From the NCBI GenBank assembly GCA_035997045.1, contig DASYIY010000053.1, forward strand, positions 1 to 37,845: a stretch of 37,845 nucleotides of DNA, written 5' to 3'. How positions within the stretch are numbered: position 1 is the stretch's first letter; every line of letters starts with the position of its first letter. The notes under the pieces were generated by a model, which saw only the letters and a program-made list of their open reading frames with translations, did no database searches and had not been told where the DNA came from. This stretch comes from VRUE01 sp035997045. GTDB taxonomy: Bacteria; Actinomycetota; Thermoleophilia; Solirubrobacterales; 70-9. Positions 7,340 through 15,096 of this stretch are shown in pieces. Made by a program: the position numbers and the translations under genes.

Positions 7340-8134
7340 ATGGCTTCCGAGAAGCTGCGACTTGGCGGGATGGCTCTACGCAACGGGCTGCTGATCCATG
7401 GGCCGACCCATTGGGCCGCCGCGGTGCGCAGGCCCGACGGCAGCCTCGAAGTCGCTTCCGCGGCCAAGCCCGAACTCGCTCCCGGTCTGGCGACCCGGTT
7501 GCCCGGCCTGCGCGGCCCGCTGAAACTGGCCGAGGCGATGGCGGTGCTGCCGCTTGTGCGGCGGCGGATGCCGGCCGCGCGGTTGCCCTTCGAGGACCGG
7601 CGCGTGATCGCGGCGATCGGCGGCTCCCTGCTCGCGACCGCGGCCCTGCGCAAGCGCTTCGGCAGCTCCGCCCTGCGCGAGGGCGCCGTGCAGGCGATCG
7701 GCGCTCTGCCGGCGATCGTCGCCCTACTCGATCGCGACCTCGCCGCTTACCACGGGGTCGAGCACAAGGCGATCGCCGCCTACGAGCAGGGCATCGACGA
7801 TCCCGCCGGGGTGCCCAAGGAGCACGACCGCTGCGGCTCCAACCTGCTGGCGCCGATGATGCTGCTCTCCGCGGGGGGCACGGTGGCGCTGGAGCGCTTG
7901 GTCGAGCGGCCGAGCCCGGCGACGCGCGCCGCGGTCGGCCTCGCCGGCGCCTCGATCGCGGTCGAGATGTTCGCCTGGAGCGACCGCCACCACGGCGACC
8001 CATTGGCCGAGGCCTTCCACGCGCCCGGCCGCGAGATCCAGCGCCTGATCGCGACCAAGGAGCCGACGCCGCACCAGCTCGAGGTCGGCATCGCCGCCCT
8101 GGCCGAGATCCTCCGTGCCGAGAACGGCGCGTAG
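7340..8134 (+). CDS. DUF1385 (YqhQ-like) protein
   Basis: A 264-aa protein of the DUF1385/YqhQ family, whose function is not established. Family hallmarks are the N-terminal GGMALRNGLLIHGPTHWA region, PLKLAEAM, the central YHGVEHKAIAAYEQG block (a His/Glu cluster), DRCGSNLLAPMM and the C-terminal PTPHQLEVGIAALAE. It is shorter and less hydrophobic than Firmicute YqhQ. ATG 7340 follows a -10-like TATCGT by 6 bases and has no ribosome binding site. Its stop codon overlaps the -10 element of the epimerase gene behind it. Confidence 0.8.
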   Translation: MASEKLRLGGMALRNGLLIHGPTHWAAAVRRPDGSLEVASAAKPELAPGLATRLPGLRGPLKLAEAMAVLPLVRRRMPAARLPFEDRRVIAAIGGSLLATAALRKRFGSSALREGAVQAIGALPAIVALLDRDLAAYHGVEHKAIAAYEQGIDDPAGVPKEHDRCGSNLLAPMMLLSAGGTVALERLVERPSPATRAAVGLAGASIAVEMFAWSDRHHGDPLAEAFHAPGREIQRLIATKEPTPHQLEVGIAALAEILRAENGA

Positions 8135-8137
8135 ACT
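8132..8137 (+). promoter_or_regulatory. -10 element overlapping the upstream stop codon (epimerase promoter)
   Basis: TAGACT overlaps the TAG stop of the DUF1385 gene and ends 8 bases before the GTG at 8146. This suggests the epimerase can be transcribed leaderless from its own promoter. The same hexamer precedes the third riboswitch at 24959. Confidence 0.45.
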
Positions 8138-8145
8138 GCCGCCTC

Positions 8146-8559
8146 GTGTTTGGACGGATCGACCACATCGGCATCGCCGTCGAGGACATCGACGCCGGGA
8201 TCGAGCTCTACGAAAAGAGCTTCGAGATGGAGCTTGGCCTGCGCGAAACGGTCGAGGAGCAGGGCGTCGAGGCGGCCCTGCTCAATGTCGGCGAGGGCCA
8301 CGTCGAGCTGATGGCGCCGACCGGCCCCGACACCCCGGTCGGCAAGTTCCTTGCCAAGCGCGGCGCCGGCCTGCACCACGTCGCCTACGCGGTCGACGAC
8401 ATCGACTCGACGCTCGAACGGCTGGCGGCGAGCGGGATCGAGCTGATCGACGCCAAGGCGCGGGTCGGCATCGGTGGCAGCCGCGTCGCCTTTCTGCAAC
8501 CGCGCTCGACCGGGCGCGTGCTGACCGAGATCGTCGAACCCCGAGGAGGAGAGCACTGA
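8146..8559 (+). CDS. mce: Methylmalonyl-CoA epimerase
   Basis: VOC-fold epimerase (137 aa) that interconverts (S)- and (R)-methylmalonyl-CoA, feeding the B12-dependent methylmalonyl-CoA mutase in propionate metabolism. Candidate metal ligands are His7 (IDHIGIAV), Glu54 (HVELMAP), His78 (LHHVAYAV) and Glu128 (LTEIVEP), in two beta-alpha-beta-beta-beta repeats. Length is normal. The GTG start has a leaderless-type promoter inside the upstream stop codon. The stop overlaps the next ATG (ATGA-type, 8557-8561). It implies cobalamin demand in this organism, relevant to the B12 locus 13 kb away. Other VOC lyases or dioxygenases are less likely given LLNVGEGHVELMAP and VDDID. Confidence 0.88.
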   Translation: MFGRIDHIGIAVEDIDAGIELYEKSFEMELGLRETVEEQGVEAALLNVGEGHVELMAPTGPDTPVGKFLAKRGAGLHHVAYAVDDIDSTLERLAASGIELIDAKARVGIGGSRVAFLQPRSTGRVLTEIVEPRGGEH

Positions 8560-8780
8560 TGGCTGAGGCGCAGCGAGTTGAGATCGGCTTCGAGGGCGGT
8601 CAGGTCGTCTCGGTGAGGCTGTCGGACGACGAGCTGAAGGATCTGCGCAAGCAGGTCGAGAAGGGCGGCTGGCACGACATCGACACGGAGGACGGGACGC
8701 TCGCGGTCTACCTCGGCAAGGTCTCCTTCCTGCGTATCGACTCGGGTCAGCACAAGGTTGGCTTCTCGGGCGGCGCGTGA
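8559..8780 (+). CDS. Conserved small protein, 73 aa, function unknown
   Basis: Starts at ATG 8559, overlapping the epimerase stop, with a good ribosome binding site (GAGGAGAG) just upstream. The product begins MAEAQRVEIGFEGGQ. It looks like a small beta-rich protein with an acidic alpha segment (LSDDELKDLRKQVEKGG) and no membrane segment. The pattern (FEGGQVVSVRLSDDE, then DTEDGTLAVYLGKVSFLRID) suggests a ligand- or nucleic-acid-binding beta fold, but I do not recognise a family. Translational coupling to the epimerase suggests shared expression rather than proven shared function. Confidence 0.7.
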   Translation: MAEAQRVEIGFEGGQVVSVRLSDDELKDLRKQVEKGGWHDIDTEDGTLAVYLGKVSFLRIDSGQHKVGFSGGA

Positions 8781-8787
8781 TCCCCGA

Positions 8788-9399
8788 GTGAGACTTAGGA
8801 CGGCAATTGGCTTGACCGGGGCAGCTGTTGTCGGCGCCGCCCTCTGGTGGCGCAAGAACCCGTCCGCGTGCCCCTACGGCCAGCGCTTCTGGATCGAAGC
8901 GCCGCACCCGGTGATCACCCGCGACCGCCTGCGGTCGGTTCTGCGGCCCGAGCCGGGCGAGCGCATTCTCGAGATCGGCCCCGGCGTCGGTTACTACACG
9001 CTCGACATGGCGGAGTGGGTCGGTCCCGAGGGCAAGGTCGAGATCTTCGACCTGCAGCAGAAGTTCCTCGACCACACCACGGGCCGCGCCGGCGAGCAGG
9101 GCCTGACCAACGTAATCCCGACCCAGGGTGACGCCACCGATCTCCCTTACGAGGACGGCTCGATGGACGCGGTCGCCCTGACCGCGGTCCTCGGCGAGAT
9201 CCCCGAACCGGTGGCGGCCCTGCGCGAGATCGCCCGCGTGCTCAAGCCGGACGGCCGCCTGATCGTCGGCGAGCTCTTCGGTGACCCCCACTTCACCACC
9301 ATCGGCAGCCTCAAGAGCCAGTCCGCCGAAGCCGGCCTCATGGTCGAGAACCGCTCCGGCAACTGGTTCGCCTACTTCGCTCGCCTCTCCGGCGTCTAG
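8788..9399 (+). CDS. Membrane-anchored SAM-dependent methyltransferase
   Basis: A 203-aa methyltransferase with an N-terminal hydrophobic anchor (AIGLTGAAVVGAALWW, about residues 6-21), then a Rossmann domain. Motif I is ILEIGPGVGYYTLDMAEWVG, followed by EIFDLQQKF and the post-I acidic GDATDLPYEDGSMDAV. It resembles type-11/UbiE-like enzymes acting on lipids or quinones. GTG 8788 was preferred over TTG 8758, which lies inside the previous gene. The stop TAG sits in a CTAG palindrome that also gives the stop of the convergent small gene. Confidence 0.8.
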   Translation: MRLRTAIGLTGAAVVGAALWWRKNPSACPYGQRFWIEAPHPVITRDRLRSVLRPEPGERILEIGPGVGYYTLDMAEWVGPEGKVEIFDLQQKFLDHTTGRAGEQGLTNVIPTQGDATDLPYEDGSMDAVALTAVLGEIPEPVAALREIARVLKPDGRLIVGELFGDPHFTTIGSLKSQSAEAGLMVENRSGNWFAYFARLSGV

Positions 9400-9641
9400 C
9401 CGCGGATCGCCTTGCCGGCGATGTTCTTCAGCCGGGTTCGGTCCCGCTGAGAGAGGTTGCTGGGGCGCCCCTTTGACTTCTTGACCAGGTTGAAGAGTTC
9501 GTGCTGTTCCTTTTTGGTCAGGTTGCTCTTGACCCGGTCGCGGCCCTTCTCGACCAGCCAGACCGAGACGACCCAGACCATTTTCCAGGGGACTCGCTTC
9601 CAGACTGCTGGCGCGGCGCGGCGGGCGATCCAGAAGGGCAT
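9396..9641 (-). CDS. Small basic protein, 81 aa, function unknown
   Basis: The product starts MPFWIARRAAPAVWKRV, has a short hydrophobic stretch (PWKMVWVVSVWLV, about 18-30), and then a highly basic helical tail rich in Lys/Arg (RDRVKSNLTKKEQ, KKSKGRPSNLSQRDRTRLK). That layout would suit a membrane-attached protein binding acidic lipid or nucleic acid. ATG 9641 was chosen over the open frame from 9674. Its TAG stop is the same CTAG palindrome that ends the convergent methyltransferase gene. No family recognised. Confidence 0.6.
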   Translation of the reverse strand: MPFWIARRAAPAVWKRVPWKMVWVVSVWLVEKGRDRVKSNLTKKEQHELFNLVKKSKGRPSNLSQRDRTRLKNIAGKAIRG

Positions 9642-9677
9642 GCGGGGGTTGTACCCGCTCAGAGCGGGGGACAACCT

Positions 9678-10445
9678 CTAGCTGTCGAAGGACGCCGACT
9701 GGCACTGGGGGCACCAGTAGGTGGTGCGGTTGGCGTCGCCCTGGCCGCGGGAGAGAATCGGGGTCCCACAGGTGGGGCAGGGCTGGCCGGCGCGGCGGTA
9801 GACGGCGTTGGCGTGGCGGCCGTGCTCGACCGCGTCCTGCATCAGGTCGTGGGCGGCGGCGCTGACCTCGACGAGCTGCTCGTCGGTCAGATCGCCGATC
9901 GGCTGCCAAGGGTCCAGGCGGGCGGCGAAGCAGGCCTCGCTCTTGAAGATGTTGCCGATGCCGGCGACCAGGGTCTGGTCGAGCAGGGCGTCGCCGAGGG
10001 TGCGATGCGGCTGGGCCCGGAGCGAGCGAGCCACCGCCTCGCGGTCGGCGGCGAGAATGTCCGGGCCGAGGCGGGACAGGGTGGGGTCGCGGCGCAGGGC
10101 GTCGGCTCTGAGCAGCCGCAGGGTGGGCCCGCCGAACTGGACCGCTTCCGAGTTCTCACCCCTGAGCACGGCCCATGCCGCCCCGGCCGGCTTGCGCCAG
10201 GTGGCACCGTGTGGATAGACGTGCCAGGAGCCGCTCATGCCGAGGTGGCTGTGCAGGGCCAAGTCGCCGAGGCGCAGCAGCAGGTGCTTGCCCCGTGCGT
10301 CGACTCGCTCCAAGGTCCTGCCATCGAGGCGCTGCACCCCGCTCGCCCGTCCGCGCGGGTTCGGGGCGCTGACCGTCAGTCGCTCGCCGCCGATTGCCGC
10401 CTCGATCCGCCTTGCCGCCCGCAGGATCGTGTCGCCCTCGGCCAC
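9678..10445 (-). CDS. Fpg/Nei-family DNA glycosylase-like protein lacking the N-terminal proline
   Basis: A 255-aa Fpg/Nei-type base-excision repair protein, Nei2-like. It has the N-terminal EGDT motif, Lys53 (RGKHLLLRLG), the helix-2-turn-helix (LLDQTLVAGIGNIFKSE, 155-171), and a zinc finger with Cys223, Cys226, Cys245 and Cys248 including Arg240 (ANRTTYWCPQC). The nucleophile in this family is the proline after the initiator Met; here the start reads GTG-GCC-GAG, giving Ala2-Glu3. No alternative start restores Pro. GTG 10445 lies 3 bases after the BtrH-like gene, so the two are co-transcribed. Either a catalytically altered glycosylase or a lesion-binding protein. Confidence 0.85.
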   Translation of the reverse strand: MAEGDTILRAARRIEAAIGGERLTVSAPNPRGRASGVQRLDGRTLERVDARGKHLLLRLGDLALHSHLGMSGSWHVYPHGATWRKPAGAAWAVLRGENSEAVQFGGPTLRLLRADALRRDPTLSRLGPDILAADREAVARSLRAQPHRTLGDALLDQTLVAGIGNIFKSEACFAARLDPWQPIGDLTDEQLVEVSAAAHDLMQDAVEHGRHANAVYRRAGQPCPTCGTPILSRGQGDANRTTYWCPQCQSASFDS

Positions 10446-10448
10446 GGA

Positions 10449-11414
10449 TCAGGCGAGGGCGGTCCAGAGGCGGTTCTCGGCTTCCGCGACCCTCTTCGCC
10501 GCGGCGTCGATCTCGTGCCAGAGGGCCGGGTCGGGGTCGTCGCGCTCGCTGGCGGCGTGGAAGGCGCCGGCGAGGTCGGTCCAGCGCGCCGCCGCCTCGG
10601 CCGCGAGCGGGGCCTCGGGGCGGCCGGCCTCCTCGAGGAAGCGCGAATACATGAGGCGGAAGGCGCCGCCGCCGGTGCCGCGCTTCTCGATCACCTGGTA
10701 GCCGAAGCGGGCGCACCACTGCCAGTCATCGGCGACCTCGGGCCAGCTGCCGGCCTCGGCGGCGAGACGGTCGACGGCGCCGAGGCCGGAGAACTCGCCG
10801 AACTCCGACGCGACCATCGCCTGGGCGGCGCGCTCGATCGCCGCCGGGATCGCCTCGCGCAACTGCTCCTGGCCGACCCCGCCCGAGGCGGTGAACATGT
10901 GGCCGGAGAGGGGGTAGGCGGGGTGGCCGCTGTGGCGCGCCCGGTCGAGGTCCTCCAGCCGTGTCGTCGTCTGCAGCTGCTCGAAGCCTGTGTCGGAGAG
11001 GTGGGCGAACTCTTCGTCGTAGCCGGCGAGGACCACCGCGTGGCCGGGGAAGTGAGCCGAGTTGCCGTAGTGGTCGAGGTAGTAGAGGTCGGTGAGCAGC
11101 AACACCGGCTGGCCGGCGTCGACCTCGGCCCGCGCCGCCTCCCAGGCTCCGTCGTCGCCCTCCTCGAAGGTGCGCAGCTCCAGCGCCGCGCCGGTCAGCT
11201 CGCTGAAGTTCTCCTCGAGCCGGGCGGTGCGGCCGTTGAACCAGCGGCTCGGCGAGGCGTCCTCCAGCGACACGTAATAGAAGCAAGCGCCGGCGCCGAG
11301 GCCGAACGCCATCTCCTCGCTGATCTGCGCTCCGTGGAAGCCGAGCAGGTTGCGCAGGGCGGTCGAGCCGCAGTGATGGCCGGGCGTGTGGGTGTAGCCA
11401 GGGACAGAGGGCAT
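10449..11414 (-). CDS. BtrH N-terminal / DUF4872-type protein (cysteine acyltransferase-like)
   Basis: A 321-aa protein resembling butirosin biosynthesis protein BtrH, which moves an acyl group from a carrier protein to an aminoglycoside amine through a papain-like Cys. The visible candidate triad is Cys15 (HTPGHHCGSTALRNLL), His125 (HFPGHAVVLAGYD) and Asp141 (AHLSDTG). The C-terminal half (about 170-321) is helical, as in DUF4872. No carrier protein or antibiotic cluster lies nearby; the only partner is the downstream Fpg/Nei-like gene, 3 bases away. A free-standing acyltransferase or a peptidase-C39-like hydrolase are both possible. A -10-like CAATAT lies about 11 bases upstream of the ATG. 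Confidence 0.75.
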   Translation of the reverse strand: MPSVPGYTHTPGHHCGSTALRNLLGFHGAQISEEMAFGLGAGACFYYVSLEDASPSRWFNGRTARLEENFSELTGAALELRTFEEGDDGAWEAARAEVDAGQPVLLLTDLYYLDHYGNSAHFPGHAVVLAGYDEEFAHLSDTGFEQLQTTTRLEDLDRARHSGHPAYPLSGHMFTASGGVGQEQLREAIPAAIERAAQAMVASEFGEFSGLGAVDRLAAEAGSWPEVADDWQWCARFGYQVIEKRGTGGGAFRLMYSRFLEEAGRPEAPLAAEAAARWTDLAGAFHAASERDDPDPALWHEIDAAAKRVAEAENRLWTALA

Positions 11415-11459
11415 AGGTGGGACGGATATTGACTGAGGCTCTTGGCGGGCAGGTCCTGT

Positions 11460-11517
11460 CGCGGGGAGGGGGCCTGCGGGCGGGGGCGGGGCCTCGGTTC
11501 TCGGCCCCCTCCCCGCG
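11460..11517. repeat. 15-bp GC-rich inverted repeat in a divergent promoter region
   Basis: CGCGGGGAGGGGGCC (11460-11474) is exactly complementary to GGCCCCCTCCCCGCG (11503-11517), 28-base spacer. It lies between the divergent BtrH-like and PAP2 genes, upstream of both -10 candidates, so it is not a terminator of either. Operator or insulating hairpin. Confidence 0.6.
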
Positions 11518-11551
11518 CCACCCGCCCGAGGGTCCTATCCTGCTCCCGCCT

Positions 11552-12046
11552 ATGTACGGACTCGATGTTCAACTACTCCGCGCGATGCGGACCAGGGGGC
11601 ACGCGCCCTGGATAGAGAAAGCTGCGAAAGCGCTGGGGAAGGCCGGGAACAACGGGGCTATCTGGGTGGGGCTCTGTTTGGTCGTGCTGGCGGCCACAGA
11701 TTCCAATGGCGAAGCTTGGTTCATCTGTGCGCTTCTGGCGCCGATCGCGATTGCGTTCAACTATGTGATCAAGCTGATCGTCAAGCGACCGCGGCCGGTG
11801 CTCGAGGGGTTGCCTCCGCTGGGCGGCGCTCCCAGCTCTCTGAGCTTTCCTTCCGCGCATGCGACCTCTTCGTTCGCGGTTGCCACCGCGATGACTCGCG
11901 TCGATGCTTGGGGGGCCCTCGCGTTTGTCTTGGCCTTCGCCCTCTCGCTCGGCCGTCCCTACCTTGGGATGCACTACCCGTCCGATGTCCTTGCCGGCGC
12001 CGTGCTCGGCGTCGCCCTGGGCCTGATCGTGCCGCTCTCGCTATGA
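11552..12046 (+). CDS. PAP2-family membrane phosphatase
   Basis: A 164-aa integral membrane phosphatase of the phosphatidic-acid-phosphatase type 2 family, which dephosphorylates lipid phosphates such as undecaprenyl diphosphate or phosphatidylglycerol phosphate. The three catalytic blocks are visible: KLIVKRPRP, FPSAHATSSF and the GRPYLGMHYPSDVLAG block with the nucleophilic His. Four to five hydrophobic segments. ATG 11552 has a -10-like TATCCT 10 bases upstream. Its stop overlaps the start of ychF (ATGA). Exact lipid substrate unknown. Confidence 0.85.
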   Translation: MYGLDVQLLRAMRTRGHAPWIEKAAKALGKAGNNGAIWVGLCLVVLAATDSNGEAWFICALLAPIAIAFNYVIKLIVKRPRPVLEGLPPLGGAPSSLSFPSAHATSSFAVATAMTRVDAWGALAFVLAFALSLGRPYLGMHYPSDVLAGAVLGVALGLIVPLSL

Positions 12047-13116
12047 AGGTCGGGATCGTCGGGCTGCCCAACGCTGGCAAGTCGACCCTCTTCAACGCGC
12101 TGACCAAAGGTGGGGCGCAGACCGGGGACTACCCGTTCACGACGATCGAGCCCAACGTGGCGATCGCTCCGGTGGCCGACGAGCGGCTCGAGGCGATCGC
12201 GGGGACCGTGCGCAGCTCGAAGCTGGAACCGGCGACGATTGCCTTCCACGACATCGCCGGCCTGGTCAAGGGCGCCTCGGAAGGGGAGGGCCTGGGCAAT
12301 CAGTTCCTCGCCTCGATCCGCGAGACCGACGCGATCTGCCACGTCGTCCGCTGTCACGCCGACTCCGGCGTGCCGCACCCCGACGGCCGGGTCGACCCGC
12401 TCGCCGACATCGAGACGATCGAGACCGAGCTGATGCTCTCCGACTACGAGCAGGCCGAGCGCCGCCTGCACCGGGTCGGTAAGGGCGCGAAGACGGGAGA
12501 CGCCGAGGCGATCGCCGAGCGCGATTGGCTGGAGAAGGTCGTCGCGGCGCTGGCCGAAGGCAAGCCGGCCCGCTCGATCCCGGTCCCCGATGCGGCCGCC
12601 GACGGCCCGCGGAACCTGCAGGCGCTGACCTCGAAGCCGATCCTCTACGTCGCCAACGTCGACGAGGGCGACGCCGAGGCACCGGAAGCGGTGGCCGCCC
12701 ACGCCGAGGCGGTCGGCGCCGGCGTGGTCGCGGTCAGCGCCCGGATCGAGGGCGAGCTGGCCGAGCTCGACCCGGCCGAAGCCGAGGAGATGCGCGAGTC
12801 CTACGGGGTCGGCGGCTCGGGCCTGGCCCGCCTGGTCCGCGGCGCCTACGACCTGCTCGACCTGATCACCTTCTTCACCGCCGGCGAGGACAAGGAGGCG
12901 GTCGCCCGTCCGCTGGCTCGCGGCTCGAGCGCCTGGGAGGCGGCGGGAACGATCCACACCGAGATCCAGGACGCCTTCGTCAAGGCCGAGGCGATCGGCT
13001 GGCAGGAGCTGGTCGAGTGCGGCGGCTACGCCCCGGCCCGCGACAAGGGCCTGCTCCGGGTCGAGGGACGCGACTACGTCGTCCGCGACGGCGACGTGAT
13101 CACGGTCAAGGTTTAG
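12043..13116 (+). CDS. ychF: Redox/ribosome-associated ATPase YchF (Obg family)
   Basis: Universally conserved YchF/OLA1 P-loop ATPase (357 aa) that binds ribosomes and modulates stress responses. G1 is GLPNAGKST (residues 7-15), the switch II/G3 region DIAGLVKGASEGEGLGNQFL, and the C-terminal TGS domain holds TFFTAGEDKEAVARPL and the closing region GYAPARDKGLLRVEGRDY. The ATG overlaps the PAP2 stop. Length is normal (about 360). Confidence 0.95.
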   Translation: MKVGIVGLPNAGKSTLFNALTKGGAQTGDYPFTTIEPNVAIAPVADERLEAIAGTVRSSKLEPATIAFHDIAGLVKGASEGEGLGNQFLASIRETDAICHVVRCHADSGVPHPDGRVDPLADIETIETELMLSDYEQAERRLHRVGKGAKTGDAEAIAERDWLEKVVAALAEGKPARSIPVPDAAADGPRNLQALTSKPILYVANVDEGDAEAPEAVAAHAEAVGAGVVAVSARIEGELAELDPAEAEEMRESYGVGGSGLARLVRGAYDLLDLITFFTAGEDKEAVARPLARGSSAWEAAGTIHTEIQDAFVKAEAIGWQELVECGGYAPARDKGLLRVEGRDYVVRDGDVITVKV

Positions 13117-13138
13117 GCGCCGCTCAGCTCCCTGGCTC

Positions 13139-13144
13139 TAGGGT
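13139..13144 (+). promoter_or_regulatory. -10 element of a leaderless promoter (lipocalin-like gene)
   Basis: TAGGGT ends 7 bases before the ATG at 13152, with no ribosome binding site. The same hexamer precedes the benzoylformate-decarboxylase-like gene. Confidence 0.5.
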
Positions 13145-13151
13145 TTGCCCC

Positions 13152-14141
13152 ATGGACGAAGGGGGGCGCTTCCCAAAGGTGGCCGCGAAGGCGGGCCACT
13201 ACGAGAGCTTCTATGTCAAGGCCTGCCGGCCGGGTGGCGGACAGGGGATCTGGATTCGCCACACCGTGCACAAGCGCCCGGGAGCCGAGCCCAACGCCTC
13301 GATCTGGTTCGTCCTCTTCGACCGCGAGGCCGAGGGGCCGCGGGCGACGAAGGTGACCGTTCCGGCGACGCAGCTCTCGGCCCCGGCCGGCTCGTGGATC
13401 AAGGTCGACGGGGCCGAGATCGGGCCCGGCAAGGCGAGCGGCACGATCGAGACCGAGGCGCTGGGCGCTTCCTGGGACCTGACTTTCGCCGGCGCCGCCG
13501 AGCCCTGCAAGTACCTGCCGGCGGACTGGCTCTACGAGGCGCCGGTTCCCAAAACCAAGTTTGTCGCCCCTTACCCGGACGCGACCTTCGCCGGCCGCCT
13601 GCAGATCGACGGCGAGGAGATCGCGCTCGACGGCTGGCCGGGGATGATCGGCCACAACTGGGGCAGCGAGCACGCCGAGCGCTGGGTCTGGCTCGAGGGC
13701 ACGGGCTTCGGCGACTCGGCCGGCACCTACTTCGACGCCGGTGCCGCGCGGGTCAAGATCGGCTCCCGGACCACCCCCTGGCTGCCCTCGGGGATGCTCG
13801 TGCTCGACGGCGAGGCCCACCGCCTCGGCGGTCTCGGCAAGATCGGCTCGGCCTCGATCGCACCCGAGCCGAGCGCCTGCGAGTTCACCTTGCCGGGCAA
13901 GGACATCGTCGTCCGCGGTCGCGTCTCCGCTCCGAAGAAGGACTTCGTCGGCTGGGTCTACGCCGACCCCAAGGGCCCCGAGCACCACACGCTCAACTGC
14001 TCGGTTTCCGACCTCGAGCTGACCGTCGAACGCCCCGCCCTGCCCGCCCGCAAGCTCAGCCTCGCGGGTGGCGCCGCCTACGAGTTCGGCATGCGCGAGA
14101 CCGACCACGGCATCCCGATCCAGCCCTACCCGGACGGTTGA
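13152..14141 (+). CDS. Lipocalin-like (AttH/CrtC-type) domain protein
   Basis: A 329-aa protein of two beta-barrel-like halves. It has the signature GWPGMIGHNWGSEHAERWVWL (two parts: GWPGMIGHNWG then SEHAERWVWLEG), seen in AttH/hydroxyneurosporene-synthase-like and tocopherol-cyclase-like proteins, plus ESFYVKACRPGGGQGIWIRHT near the N-terminus. No signal peptide, so probably cytosolic. Such proteins bind or hydrate hydrophobic molecules; the ligand here is unknown. It may be co-transcribed with the EEP gene, which starts 1-2 bases after its stop. Confidence 0.65.
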   Translation: MDEGGRFPKVAAKAGHYESFYVKACRPGGGQGIWIRHTVHKRPGAEPNASIWFVLFDREAEGPRATKVTVPATQLSAPAGSWIKVDGAEIGPGKASGTIETEALGASWDLTFAGAAEPCKYLPADWLYEAPVPKTKFVAPYPDATFAGRLQIDGEEIALDGWPGMIGHNWGSEHAERWVWLEGTGFGDSAGTYFDAGAARVKIGSRTTPWLPSGMLVLDGEAHRLGGLGKIGSASIAPEPSACEFTLPGKDIVVRGRVSAPKKDFVGWVYADPKGPEHHTLNCSVSDLELTVERPALPARKLSLAGGAAYEFGMRETDHGIPIQPYPDG

Positions 14142-14142
14142 T

Positions 14143-15096
14143 TTGCTGAGTCGCTCTGGAGCGCGCTACTGGTGGGTCTGGGTGGCGGTGATCCCGATCC
14201 TGATCTGGACCGCGATCCGCCTCTTCGGCCTCGAGGGCGGCTACCCGCTGGTCGCGATGATGGCGTTTACGCCCTACGTCGCGATCGCGGCGCTGCTCGC
14301 CGCCGGAGTCGCCGCGGCGCTGCGCAACTGGGCGGCAGCGACCGTTGCCGCCGTGGCCATGCTCTGCCTCGCCGCCGCGGTCCTGCCGCGGGCGATCGGC
14401 AGCGAAGCGGCGGACCCGGCGGGCCACGAGACGCTGAGCGTGCTCTCGACCAACATCCACCACGGCACCGCCGACCCGGACGCGGTCGTCGCCCTGGTCG
14501 ATCGCTACCGGCCCGACCTGCTCAGCGTGCAGGAGCTGACGCCGAGCTTCGCCGCGAAGCTGAGGCGGGCGGGGATCGGCAGCCGCCTGCCGGAATCGAT
14601 GCTGCTGGTCCACCGCAGCGCCAGCGGCGCCGGCCTCTACTCGCGCCTGCCGCTGACGCCTCTGCCGCACCAGACGCGCTTCTTCTTCCGCATGCCGCGG
14701 GCCGCCCTGACCATGCCCGACGGGCGGCGGCTGCGCGTGGTCGGCGTCCACCCCTACCCGCCGCTGAGCAAGAACGGCGGCGTCTGGCAAGCCGCGCTTG
14801 AGAGCCTGCCGAGTGCCGGCGCCGGCACGCCCTGGGTGCTCGTCGGCGACTTCAACGGGACCCTGGATCAGGCGGAGTTTCGCGACGTCGTCGACCGTGG
14901 CTACCGCGACGCCGGCGACGTCACCGGCAAGGGCCTGGAGCCGACCTTCCCAACCATGGGTCACCGCTTGCTACCGCCTTCGATCGCGATCGACCATGTG
15001 CTCGCCGACCGCCGCCTCGGCATCGCCGATTACGGCGTCGACGACCTGCCAGGCAGCGACCACCGCGCGATCCACGCGCAGCTGGTCCTGCCCTAG
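14143..15096 (+). CDS. Membrane-anchored endonuclease/exonuclease/phosphatase (EEP) family protein
   Basis: About 317 aa. Three hydrophobic segments occupy the first ~95 residues (YWWVWVAVIPILIWTAI; GYPLVAMMAFTPYVAIAALL; TVAAVAMLCLAAAVL). An EEP catalytic domain follows with STNIHHG, VQELT, VGDFNGT, SIAIDHVLAD and GSDHRAIHA, the Mg-binding Asn/Glu/Asp/His set. It resembles the EEP proteins with a membrane N-terminus and unknown substrate (phospholipid, phosphodiester or nucleic acid). The start is uncertain: TTG 14143 is the first start after the upstream stop. The stop is shared with the convergent SpoIID-like gene in a CTAG palindrome. Confidence 0.75.
   Translation: MLSRSGARYWWVWVAVIPILIWTAIRLFGLEGGYPLVAMMAFTPYVAIAALLAAGVAAALRNWAAATVAAVAMLCLAAAVLPRAIGSEAADPAGHETLSVLSTNIHHGTADPDAVVALVDRYRPDLLSVQELTPSFAAKLRRAGIGSRLPESMLLVHRSASGAGLYSRLPLTPLPHQTRFFFRMPRAALTMPDGRRLRVVGVHPYPPLSKNGGVWQAALESLPSAGAGTPWVLVGDFNGTLDQAEFRDVVDRGYRDAGDVTGKGLEPTFPTMGHRLLPPSIAIDHVLADRRLGIADYGVDDLPGSDHRAIHAQLVLP

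Noticed and set aside
9501..11432. 643-codon plus-strand frame
   Set aside because: Covers the minus-strand Fpg/Nei-like and BtrH-like genes; high GC keeps the opposite frame open. No motifs.
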